NCBI GenBank assembly: GCA_013399695.1
Contig: VXAU01001099.1
Location: 186,001 to 250,000 of the forward strand
DNA: 64,000 nt
Direction: 5' to 3'
Origin: Formicarius rufipectus
Taxonomy: Eukaryota; Chordata; Aves; Passeriformes; Formicariidae
The notes beneath the pieces were generated by a model. The model was not told the origin of the DNA. It made no database searches and worked only from the letters and a program-made list of their open reading frames with translations. The position numbers were made by a program, and so were the translations under genes. Shown piece by piece: positions 48,101-59,800 of this stretch (position 1 is its first letter; each line of letters starts with the position of its first letter).

Positions 48101-50792
48101 TCTGTAGTAATCTCCTCTCTGTCATATCTAAAGTTATCCTGAAAAATAGGAATATGTTATTCTGAAGTGTTCATTGCTTCCCTCATTAGTTTAACAGACC
48201 CTGCAAAACCACTTTATATAGCAGGGAAAAAAGAATCTAAGTCCCGAAAAAGTCTGAACAACATTTTAATAGACAGCATAATTAACAAAGTTCGCAAAAG
48301 GTTTGCAAAAGACGAGCTGTAAGTCAAAAGAGCATTCATTTCAGAAACAGATGTGCTCAATGTCTGTCTATGAGGAGGGGAGGGTGATCAAATCAATTCT
48401 TGTTACTTCATCAGCTCTGGTTATCAGAGACAAGGCAAATATCGCGGGATAGAGAGGGAAAGAGAACTTTTAGTCATTGATCAGAATACAAAGGATCTGA
48501 TATCGATGAAGAGAATTTTCTCTGTGGCCTACTGATAGAATGTAGAGATGCCTGCAAAACTTTTAGACTCTAAAATACTACAAGAAATAATGGTCCAAGT
48601 TTTTTTTTTATTTGTATTTTTAGCAATTTTATTTTATTTTTTTAATATTAAGCACTTTACCAAATCATATGCAAAAGAGAGCTTTATAAGTACACAGTTT
48701 GTTAAGTAGATAATTTGGTCTGAAGAGGTTAAAAGTCCCAGCAAAGTCTGAGAAGCCACAATTATGCAGCCATATCCAACCCTAATGTAAGCAAAGAATC
48801 TCTGACACTACTCAGAGTCTCTGTTCTGCTTTATGGAGACAATTATGGAGTCAAACAATACTGATGTGCCTCTTCCTCTTTTTCAGCCTGAAAAAAATTT
48901 ATTTGAATTGCACCAAGCTCACTGTTTCTAGTCCAGTCTGTAGAGGTATCAGATTAAAGTCCACAGATGTTTCTTCCATTATTTGTAAATCTTTTTTCAA
49001 CATGCCACTTTAACTTTAGTTCTTTGGAGACAAAGTGCTAACCTGAGTTATAAAAGTAAAAAAAAAAAGCAACAAACCACTAATGTATTGTAAATAGTTG
49101 ACTAATAGTTCTGTGAGTAAACTGACACTTCTAACAAAGAGCTTGAAAAGGGAAAGTTTCCTCCTGCTAAAAGAGGAGGCAAAAAAGGCTTCTATTACAT
49201 ACGCGCTTTACTCATTATGTTCTTTTATGAGCTGTCACATCTTTGGATCTGTTTCCCCAGCTATAAAATGTTACAAGCGATTGAAACTTTTTTTTTTTTT
49301 TCCCGTTGAGTTTTACAAATGTTATCCAGTGATCATTTCAGCTGTTTTCTGACTGGATATATGGAGTCTCAGTAACCAGATAGGCAGTGCTGTAAACATG
49401 GCATTTGAATGGCAGATGTAGAAGCAGGAGCTGTTTTCCTCAAGTTTTACTCTTTCCCCTCTAAAACAGTATTTTTGAGACAGACAGAAGTTCTATATAT
49501 TTGTTTATGCTTGTGCATAAGAATATCCTGAATCATAACAATTATGAGAAATTTATTAAATGTACTAGTGCCAAATCGATTTATGTCAAGTATTATTGAT
49601 TTTACTGAAGTTTCAGCTCAAGATATTGGTGTGGTTTATTTGTTCATTATTTTTACTTGTGACATTTCTAAAATCTCATAGAAAAAAAAGATTAATCTTC
49701 CCGTCAAATAAAATGGTTTTCTTTTAAGCACTTTCAGCCTTAAAAAATACAAGTGGAAGGCACTAACTGTGGATAAAACAAGTGAATTATTTTTTCAACA
49801 TGTTTCATTTCAGCAAAATGAAATTAAGTATTTCAATTGTATAGAAGTATATATATATAAGTGTTGAAAACAGCACCATATTATAAAATGTCATTGTATT
49901 TTCCTTTTTTTCTTTTTGTCAAAAAGAAGGCAAAAGTGAAAAATAGGTGGAAAATATTGTTTCCTCCTACTTTTCAAGAAACCTGGTTTTGTAGTCTGAT
50001 CATGCTGTTCAGATTTCCCAGAATTATGATGAATAGCAGTTAACATCAACTCTACATACAATTAGATATTCATTCCATATGACCCTTTATATTGCAAGAA
50101 GTTGTATTAAAACCCTGACCAAAGTCACAGCACAGCTTGTAAGTGGGTTTCTCTTCTTTTGACTGGAGATACTAGTTGATAAATAGAGGGGAAAACCTAT
50201 CTGATACTCATAAACAAGAATCATCAGAAATTTAAAAAAATCAGTAATTGCTTTTTTTTTCAAAGAGAAAATGCCTCCACATGGTGTAATTACAAAGCAC
50301 CATAAAAGGATATGATTTTGGAATATGAATAGTAGAGACTGCATTTGTTAGACCTTCAAGACTTTATCTCTGCTACAGTCTCAGGATGGTATTGGATCCT
50401 GACCATTCCTTATCGAGGAATTCTTGGACCAATGAGGTGAGCATTAAGGACCAGTCAGGGACCTCAGCGCATCAGGAAAAATGTATGGGCTGGATGCATG
50501 GGAGTGATGAGACACTTTGGTGATCAAAACAAAAGTGACAGCCTGTGCAGATGTGAATTCAGCAAGACCGGTGATAGTGTTGACAGCCAGACTGAAGTAT
50601 GGTGTGCAAGAGTGCTGGAAAAGTTTTGCAATCTCAGTCTAGTTTAATTTTATTGTTCTCTGTCTTGTTCTCCTCATCCCCCACCACCCTTGATGGCAAG
50701 GATCATTGTTGCCTTAGTTACAGGCCAAATGAACTGTTGTAGCTTCAGTAGGATTTCAGTACAACTCTTTAGAACTAGAAAAGACTAGGTTT

Positions 50793-50870
50793 TTTTTGTT
50801 GTTGTTTTTGTTTTAGTTTCTTCTTTTTTTGTTTTAAGTTTCTTTTGTTTGTTTGTTTGTTTTTTCTCTC
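50793..50870. repeat. T/G-rich low-complexity tract
   Basis: Repeated TTG, TTTTG and TTTG units with long T runs. Confidence 0.8.
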
Positions 50871-52034
50871 CCCTATCCTCTTCCCCTTACCTGTTATTAG
50901 TTAGCAGATAACATAAAAATTGGGATGAGCATTTTGCTGCTTGCTTAGAACCAGCTGGATTATTTCTAGTTGGCTGATCACATCTCCTGCATCTAGTGAT
51001 ATAAATGATGGGCTTAGTTAAAATGGCACATGCTTTTTAATTTATTTTCTCTTTTTATTAAGGCAATCCATCAGACAGCTTTATTTTTCTTAACTGCATC
51101 AGAAAGAGCACGAGGGAACATGCCTGCACTCCTGGTCCCTGGAGAACAATCACACGTTTATGCAGATGTGCTCCTTGTCCCTGTGCTAGAAGGCAAATCC
51201 TAGATAAACAGGGCAATGAGATCTATCATTTGCCTGTGTGTTGCCTGAGTTTTCTATAGTGTTGCATTCTTTGTCACCAGGCTTGTGCTCTTATATTGTT
51301 GTTGGCTTTTCCATCCAGTAAGGCTGCTTCCTCATGAATCTAAATTCTTGTATAAAGGCACATATTATCTCCCTTGGTATGCATGTATTTTTTACTAATC
51401 TTTGAGATTAATAGCTTCCCATTGCTTTTTATCAACAGCTTTGCTAAGCTGAAGTAAGATAAGGGCCCTGAATGGATATTCTGCTTCTCTTTCTGTAACT
51501 AGCTCTGTTGCAGAGGAACTGAGTTTCTGCCATGCTTGGTGTGGCCAGGTGCTCCACAGTCTGGGTTTTGGAGCCTATGACCCAACTGAAATTTATCCTA
51601 TGTTCAAAATTTCCAAAGGGGTTTGATGAATAAAAAATATTTCTCTTTTGGTTCTCCCTTTCTAGTTCCTTCAGTCTTCTCTCCCCTATTTGACGCTACC
51701 TCCAAAACTTGTGTGAAAAAAGAAACAAAAATAAGACTGGTGAAGCAGGGGGACAGGTCCTAAATAGCGTGTTGGATAAAAGTTATAAACTGAAGAAAAA
51801 TTGCTATAATTTTGTAGTCTACAAATAAGGGCTTTTTGGCTGAAAATAAGGAAGCTGTATTCTAGTGACTGATATTTTCTTCCTTTTTTATGACTCTCAT
51901 TTTTATTATTGATAACAAATGTAATTGAAAAATGTGTGTGCACACCTGTCAGTTCTGCCTAATAACTTGTTGCCCAAGTTCAATTGAATTTGATATGGGT
52001 AAAAATGTTAGGACTAATGTCATATGACTATTTG

Positions 52035-52170
52035 TGTGGGTTTTTTTGTCTGTTCAGGTTTTGTGGTTGGAAGTGTGCTTTTTAAGTGCAAGGGTTGTTT
52101 GTTTGTTTTGGGGGTTGAATGTTTTGGGGTTTTTATGTGCGCTTTGTGTTTCTCTTTGGGCTTTTTAATG
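52035..52170. repeat. T/G-rich low-complexity tract
   Basis: A strongly T+G biased stretch with GGGTTTTTTT, TTGTTTGTTTG and GGGGTTTTT words. It is less regular than the others and may be a decayed simple repeat. Confidence 0.65.
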
Positions 52171-52534
52171 GAACCAATCACTGAATAAAACTGTGGAGGT
52201 GAGGAGTGAATGTTTCCCTAGTTAGAAAATCTGGAAAGTTGAACCCAGCTCTGAGCTTACACCACAGAATCCCTGCTTCTCTAACTCAGGCTTTTCTGGT
52301 CCCAGGAGCATTCACATGATGGGGTAGTTGAAGCACCTTGCTGCCCTCTTAGGTTGCTGTGGAGCACAACTTTGCAAATGGCTGTTTTCTCAGTTAGTTG
52401 GTAATTTAAGTACAAATTGCTGAAATTCTGCAATGTAACATGAGTTAAAGATTAAAAATATATTTATATTTAAAAAAACCCTTCTAACTCTTAGAATGTC
52501 TCTTACCAATTAATGAAACATGAACTGAAAGATA

Positions 52535-52602
52535 ATGAAAGATATATTAGAGTGTTCTGAAATAATGGACATGAAAAATATATTAGAGTGTTCTGAGATA
52601 AT
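52535..52602. repeat. Two-copy tandem repeat, period 36
   Basis: A 32-base unit at 52535-52566 (core ATATATTAGAGTGTTCTGA) recurs at 52571-52602 with two mismatches and a 4-base spacer. It is a local duplication. Confidence 0.9.
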
Positions 52603-53379
52603 TCTTGAAAAATCATCAAAACAATATCTTCAGATAAAAATATTGCTGTATGAAAAAGAATTGCCTGTTCTCAAAGAAAGCAGTGGTGTCAATCTTTGAG
52701 GTTGGTTTAATAAAACTAAACCCACATCTGATAATTTATTCTCCCCACCCTCTACTATTAATTTATTTGGCTTTGGAAGCCAGTAAGGAAAATTTCAGTC
52801 TTGTTCCTCAGCAGGCATCTAGGCTTGTGCTGGGGATGGACTCAATTTCTTAGCCAAAGTTCCTTCACCGCTCAGGCATTATCATAAAAAGAGCTAAAGA
52901 TTACTTGAAATATTTAAAGGTCAGTGGAAGGAATGTAGCAGGTGACCTGTCTCCATTGATTCTAGAGAGATGAAGGGGTTAACCTGCCTGGGCAGTGTAA
53001 TTGCTTGTAGAGAAGTGTGTACATGGCCCTCACTATATTGTGTGACAGGCTGATTCATGATGTAAGGGCTTTTTCCCCGTGGCTTTACACAGTACTCTTC
53101 AGAGATCAGGCTCTGAAAAGGTCCTTAATAGGACTTGCTTTGCTGCCTTTCACTGCCCTGTTCAGCTCTACTCTGGAACATGTTGGGGTGTCCTTGCTGC
53201 CATGGCTTACTGAGGAGGAGTCAGCAAGCTCTGGTGCAGGGAATGAGAGGGCTCCTGTGCCTGCCCTACCTGCTGGCATGCTGCCTGCTTTTGACAATCA
53301 GTAAAGCAGGGATATCCTTCCCAGCAGCTCAGATCTAAATCCCAGATATGGAGATTGATTTCCAGCACAGCCTGTGCTG

Positions 53380-53387
53380 TATATAAA
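53380..53387 (+). promoter_or_regulatory. TATA-like box (TATATAAA)
   Basis: TATATAAA in the context GTGCTGTATATAAATCCTGG is a strong match to a TATA box. It lies in a less AT-rich block, which makes it less trivial than the many AT-rich words elsewhere. No transcript is known or implied by the sequence. Confidence 0.35.
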
Positions 53388-53404
53388 TCCTGGATCAAAC
53401 AGGC

Positions 53405-53434
53405 TAATCACTGTTAATCACTGCTAATCAACGT
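53405..53434. repeat. Three 10-bp TAATCA units in tandem
   Basis: TAATCACTGT, TAATCACTGC and TAATCAACGT follow without gaps. Each begins with a TAATCA homeodomain-type word, so the words are one helical turn apart. They begin 18 bases after the TATA-like box. Confidence 0.7.
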
Positions 53435-53517
53435 GATGGTTCCTGTAGACCTTTGTAGCCCTGTGTACTGGCTTGGGGGGACAAACCGGCAGTGGATGTT
53501 AAATCATTAAGAGTTGC

Positions 53518-53553
53518 TGTTAAATTTAAGTAGCTGGTGGTGTTGAATTTAAG
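53518..53553. repeat. Imperfect 23-bp repeat with TTAAGT words
   Basis: TGTTAAATTTAAGTAGC at 53518 is repeated at 53541 as TGTTGAATTTAAGTGAC. The second copy contains TTAAGTG, an NKX2-like motif. Confidence 0.7.
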
Positions 53554-56500
53554 TGACTAGTGCTAGTCATACATTACCAAAAATGAAATATTCTGGAGCT
53601 GCAGCATCACTGTGCATTTTTCCCAGCATGACTGATTCAGGCTGAAGAAGCACTCATCTGCCTTAGTTCATGAATAAGCTTAGGTGAAGAACTTCTTCTG
53701 AATAAACTGCTGAGTGCTGTACTGATGATTTTTTTAAAATTATTATGTAATTTTTTTTTCATAACTCCATCATAGGTTATGTTGCTGCACTCTGCTACCT
53801 ACAGTTTAGCATTTACACTCAGCACTCTGACTAAAAGGAAAGCTAACACTGGACCTCAGACCTATCTATTCTTGGTGTTTACTATATGGTTTATACTTGG
53901 ATAGCTGCAGAATTTGGGAAACATTCCAGTAGTCTGCTCTGATTTTCATGCATTTATTCACAATACACATCTTTGATTGTCTTTTTTTTCCCCCTATGGT
54001 TTCCCCCCCTTTTTTTCTTTTTTTTTAAATTTCCAAATTATATTTCAAAATAGCAAGGAAAAGTGTGAGGTTGCAGAGTTGGAGAGAATTATGGCCCCTT
54101 TCTGGTAGTTAATGTACCCTGAGCTTTCGGTTTAGGTGCCTCATAATGCCACATGAGGCATGTGGAAACTGCTCCGACACACATTTGTTAGCTGTCATGT
54201 CACTGCTTAATTATATCTTGCTTCTGTTTCAGGGCATCATGCGTAAGTCTGCTAAATGTTCTGTGTGAATCCAAACCTGATTTATGCGCTCAAAAGTACC
54301 TTAGAGAATACCAGTGGAATAAAAGAGCTCCCTTTAATGTGCTTTGCTGTCTGCAGAGCTCAAATTTAGTGTAACTTTGTTAATCTTTGAATCTGTAAAC
54401 AATATTGCATACAGTGTGTAGCTTTAATTTAAGCAGATTGCTCCTTATGAGCTTGTTCTCAGGTGTGCTGTGAAATGAAATTTTCTTTCTTTGCTGGATC
54501 ATATGAAGAATTGAAAATATAGTGCATGTATTGATAGATCCTCCACTGCTGTAATTCAGGGCAGTTTCAAAGCTATGACAGTACTGCTGATTTATATCAG
54601 CTAGTGTTCAGATTTTGATGTTATTGGTGATGGGAAACTATTAAAACACCATTTTGAGGCTACAGCTTTCTCCCTGTAAGTTCCTGGACTAAGGGAATAG
54701 AGAGGGCAGGAGGGAGGAGATATTGCTTGGTAAGGTCTTGCTGCTGTGTGCTGGGGGTGTTGTTTACTGCAGATTTCTCAATAAATTATTTTGTTTTTCT
54801 TAGTTGGTGGCAGCAGCTTCAAGATGCCCAAAGTGCCTTTGCTCTGAAATGAGATTTACTGAGTGAGCATGAGGCTGGAGCTTGTGAACTTTTGGCAGCT
54901 GCTGAATGGTTACTCTCTGCATGAACAGACTAAGGGCAAAGCAGTAATACAATGTTTGGAGGGTGACTTTCTTCTGTGTTCTATGATGCCAAAAAAAAGG
55001 TCTGTTTGCTGTTTGGCAGTGCGGATCATGCAATATCCCAAAGACTATGCAAGCATGCGTAGGGTCACTGGATGCACACATCAGCCTTTTCCTCTTTGAA
55101 AGTTAAGCCTCATGAAGGGTTTTGGAGTGAGTCTGTTGCATAGCCTGTTAGTGCAGAGGGAATTCTTGTGCTCTTACTAGATGAAATCTCTCTTCTTCCC
55201 ACTTGTCTGATCTAACATATGTGAACGAGACCTGGAGCTTCCCAAAGGCCTGGGAGCCCTAAGAGGAAAAGGAGTACAAGGGTAGAAGCCAAACAACCCA
55301 CCTCATAAATTTATTGGAAAAGGAAGACAATACACTTATTAAAATTGATGACCAGAGACCATTGGAGAGGTAGGTTAGCAGTTTTGGCAGAGATTTTCAT
55401 CTACAAATTTCTTAATTAATGTTTTTATAAGAAAATACTTAGGAACTAGTTGAGGGAGTGAAATACAATGGGGTGGGACAGGGCAGTAACAGGAGAATTG
55501 AGAATTAATTTTTTTAATTAGTTGCAGCATAAACTTCTTAATCATGGAGACTTTGTCCTGTTTTTGTGGGAGTATTAGTATCTTAGAGAGTAGCAAAGGC
55601 AAGGGGGGAAAGTAGTCTCATCTGTTTACACTAGATTTGCTGTTTCCTAAGCGTCAATATATCCTTCAAGTTTTTGTTTAAGGAGACTACAAAATCTTAC
55701 GCACCAAAGAGAAAATGCCATGATGTTTTTGGTTTGCAGTTTCCTGCACAGGCTTTCTGTAAACTAACTGCTCCACAAAGCTCAATGAGAAATGGTGTTT
55801 GCAAACAAGTCATCCAAAATGGGGGTTGTTTATCCTCTGAAAATGGTCAGCCATGAAAGCTTGTTAGGGTTATTGTGGAAGAAATCAGGGGTCAGTGGTT
55901 CCTGCCGGAGTAGTGCTCAGGTGAGGCTAGGTGCACTCTGGAAGTCAGACTGTGGGAATGCACACCCTTAAAGAAGAGAGCAAGACTCCTTTCACAGTGT
56001 GAAAGTGAAGTTAGCAGTGGAGTTCAGCAGTGCTACCAAGAAGTCAATTCCACAAATGAAGCTTTTCTTTATTTAAATCAATAGAATTTTTGCAATAGTT
56101 CAATAGATCAGGAGTTCTATCCTACATCTCTTAAGATATCAACAGGCTTAATAGGAGTGACTGGAAATAACAAAAGTCAGAAACAGGCATTTAAATATCA
56201 GCTTTATATGGGAGAAAACTGGAGAAACCAGTTTCTTACAATTAAGTTTGAAAACTGAAGATTATATTTGCACAGGTTCTTTTTTGAAGAGATATAAAGT
56301 GTCTTTAAAATGTTTTTATGCACATAACATATAAGGTTAAAAAGCTCCTTTACCTTTTTTTTTTCTCCTTTCATCATGATTGCTTATAACAGGCATTTCC
56401 CTTTTTATCCTTCATAGTATAAAACCTGGTGCAGCTGCATTGTTGTTAACCTTTGCAAAAGATAAGCAGGGAAGATTTGCATAGCTACAATTGCTTATCT

Positions 56501-57956
56501 TTCTGCTGTTTTCTCACCATGTCCAGCAGGCATAGTAGGAATTCATCATTTACGATGTCTTTATATAATCCATGAAACCCAGAAATTTCACTAGGAGAAG
56601 AAGTAGCTGAAATCAGTCATTGTGTTATTTTCAACTCAGTTCTTCAAAGATAATACTTGCAAGACTATTTAATGAAGATGCCTAGGTTTGTTTATATAAA
56701 TACACAGATATGTAAAAATCTAGATGATGCCCTTAATCTTGTTAGAGTCTCATATTCAATTTCAATCTTTGCAGTAAGGAGTGAAACACCATTTAATTAT
56801 TGAAGGATAAGTTGTCTCTGCAAACTGGCTCTCTTTAAAATTTAGAACAGTTGAGGATTTACACAGGGGTTTTGGAATCAGAATATGCAGGGTTTTAAAA
56901 TCTGCTATGAGTAGACTCGTAATTAGGAAAAGGGAATCAAAAATTATTGCTACAGTATGCCATCTAATGAAGCCATCTGTGTCCGGGGCAGACCTTTACT
57001 TCTGAAATCCATGTGTTTCAATTCTGCCTAGGCATCTAAAGTTTCTGACTAGTTCAGTGGAGATTCAGTTTAAAGAGCAAGGATTTGATTCTATGGACTC
57101 AGGTTCATGAAAGTCTAGTTTTGTGTACTCTGCTCATAGCACAGTTTTGATGACCTACCATGAACATACAGGACAGGGTAAATAAGGCTACAGAGCTATA
57201 TCTTAGGGTTTGAACATCTTGAAATGAAGACCTTTGATTCATGTGTTTCAGATGAGTTATAGTAAATAACCTGCGTGTTGTTGCCTGGGTAGATTAACTC
57301 CTCCTAAGGCAGTAGAGTTATTTTGGTGGTAAAAAATGTTTACTATATGCAGAAAAGACTACTGATGAGAACAAATGATGTCCATGTAATTAAGGAATGA
57401 CAGGACTTCATTTCATTATAAAAATAAATAATGATTTAAAAATATTATTGTAAGTTCAACATTAAGAATAGGTATTAGATTGGTCTTTACATTCAATTTC
57501 TGATTTTAGATAGCTGAGTACCTTGAGCTAAGGTAGAATTTGACTCAAGGCTCACCAAAAGAAGATGATCTACCATCTTTTTCCTTTTTGTTTATCTTTA
57601 ACAGAAACTATCACTTTATTTTAAAGTTCAAGTCCAAAAAACAGCATCAGATGATTTTCTTAACAGGCAGTAATACATCCTGGGCTATTAAACATAACTG
57701 TCCAGACTTCTGAATGACAGATTTTTCCAATGAAGGTCCTGTATTTAGATTTCGGTGTGTGTGTAGAAGAGGAGGTGAAGTTTTGCTGCAGACAGTATAC
57801 TTTGGTGAAGGAAGATATGGTAAGAATGCCAGGTGGTTGTTTCAGAAGTTGCTTGTCCTGAAGTCTACACCCTCTGTCAAGCTCTAAATGGACTGCTTAG
57901 ATTACAATCAGGTTAGACCCTTTCTGACCATAAAATGAAGTGTATAGGAGCTTTAT

Positions 57957-58061
57957 GTTCTCAGGCACATGGTGTGATTCCTGGGGTGTCCTATGCAGGA
58001 CAGGAGTTGGACTGTATGATCCTGATGGGTCCCTTCCAAGTCAGCACATTCTATGATTTTA
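57957..58061 (+). mobile_element. CR1 LINE 3' end, 5'-truncated
   Basis: About 105 bases of CR1 3' sequence: TTCTCAGGCACATGGTGTGA, GGACAGGAGTTGGACTG, TATGATCCTGATGGGTCCC, TTCCAAGTCAGCAC, and the ending ATTCTATGATTTTA. It matches the tail of the CR1 at 22345-22591 in order and wording. Only 3' UTR remains. Confidence 0.88.
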
Positions 58062-59778
58062 TATTTCTAAGATCAGTTTTTGGTGATTGAAGAGAGGGAA
58101 GGAGTGGCTTTCACTGGCTGTGGCTTTTGCTTCTGGAAGGACTGTGCTAGGAGTTATTCTGTGCATGATTATCATGTAGTCTGTATGAGAATTCACCATT
58201 AGATACATAAATTCAAAGTCAAAGCTTACTTGACGAACATGCAAAGAATTCTGCCATCTAATGAAAGGGAACAAGATATTCTCCAGATGGGATACTCTAG
58301 TGTTGGATTCTCCCTTGAAAGAGAGATAAACAGACCTTAAGGGAATGGTCAGCCCTTGCTGACTGGTGAAAGAAAAGGATTAAGTGTAGATAACATAAAT
58401 ATGTTTTGTTCCCTTCTCCTCTTACAGTAGACATGTTGGTCTTTTTTGTTTGGTTTTGTGTTTTTTTAAATTTGGTAGATGAATGGACATAATTGGCAAC
58501 AAAACTTAATTTTACATTGAAGTTCTGAAATAGACTTTTGAGCTGTTTATGTCCTCTTGAGTCAGGATGTTAAAAAAATACAGATGTCTCTGGTATTCCA
58601 CACAAGAATACATTGAACACTTGCTGCCTGTGGATTCTACTATTATTTATTGACTGGCTCTTTTGGGGTGTGTTGGATTTTTTTTTAAATTATAAAAAGT
58701 CTTTGAGAGATAATTCTAGTTTTGCAAATCCTTCTAATCCCTTATTTTAGCATACAAACAAAGCCCAAACTGCATCAATGCAGCATTGTCTCTGAGTTTC
58801 AATGGGTGCTTTGTGACATTAGTTACAGTGTAATGAAATTTTCCAGGGAAGGGTTAGATTAATCCTGTCCTTTAAGGGACCTGTGCAAAAATAAGTCTAA
58901 CCATGGGAGCAGATTTTAAATAAATGGGTACATTTGCCAGTCTCTGAACACAGGATTAATTTTTATGCATAGTTGATTCATGTAGGTTCTAAAAAACCAA
59001 GAGCTTAAAGTTTTGGAAATGTAAAGGAAAACTGTCATTTGATCATAATTCACCTTGACATGAGTGATGAGAAATTCATATGGATAAGTGAAGCCTTTGA
59101 GGGCATGTGCCATAGTTATTAAATCAAGATTTTCTATGAATACATGATTTCATGAGGTTGTGCTTGCAACACACAACCTTTGTATTCAGGCAGCCTGGTG
59201 GTGGGGGAGGACAAGGAAAAAGGAGTTGATAATGTATTTGTGAATGTCTGCATTTGACAGGGCTTGTTCATTTAGTCAAACTTATTTACGGCTTCTCACT
59301 TGCCCTATAGAGAGTAGGTAGGTAAACTGAATTTTATTTGCTAGTGTTCAGACAGGGTTTTCTCTCATTGCTTTCCAGAATGTCTCCTAAACACAGGTGT
59401 ACAGGTGTGCTAGTATCAGAACAGAAACTTTGTCACTGATGTCCTTTCTCAATTAAATTGCTGTTGCCATTCAGTAACAAAAGAATCTAAGCAGAAACTG
59501 TGACCTTCTGTTTCTTTGATAGACAGAAAATCATTGGAATGAACCTGCCTACAAAAACAAAGGGTGATTATTATTCATGTAGAGAAAAGTTCTGGATAAA
59601 GGAGATGTTTACAGAGATTAGAATAAGTTTGCAGAAGATTGCATGAGAGACTTGCTCCTTTTCTGAGTGTAGAATCTTGATTGTGCAGGAACTTACTCTG
59701 TGACCCAATCATCTATTTAATTATATCTTGGATAAATTTGTTTTACAGTCTCATGGCCAAAATCTTTAATTGCTTTAA

Positions 59779-59800
59779 GAGCTGCAGCTAGCTGCAGCTC
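59779..59800. repeat. Perfect 22-base palindrome
   Basis: GAGCTGCAGCT is followed immediately by its exact reverse complement AGCTGCAGCTC, with no spacer. It contains overlapping CAGCT words related to E-box/AP-4 sites and could form a cruciform. Confidence 0.9.

Larger units (their letters stand above)
44071..52534. other. Unique non-coding DNA, with an enhancer-like block
   Basis: No gene or confident transposon is seen. A TA run lies at 44781-44794. The block 45020-45340 is motif-rich and holds a perfect 21-base palindrome. T/G-rich tracts occur at about 47421-47487, 50793-50870 and 52035-52170. The stretch 50930-51300 also has the mixed composition of possible conserved regulatory DNA. 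Open frames are all below about 90 codons. Confidence 0.5.
52603..57956. other. Unique non-coding DNA with a promoter-like block
   Basis: No gene is supported. The stretch 53000-53560 is less AT-rich, with a TATA-like box, phased homeodomain-like motifs and a 23-bp repeat. Open frames on both strands at 53017-53398 overlap one another and match nothing known. The stretch 54180-54480 looks like conserved regulatory DNA. A C/T-rich tract lies at 53981-54027. Confidence 0.5.
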
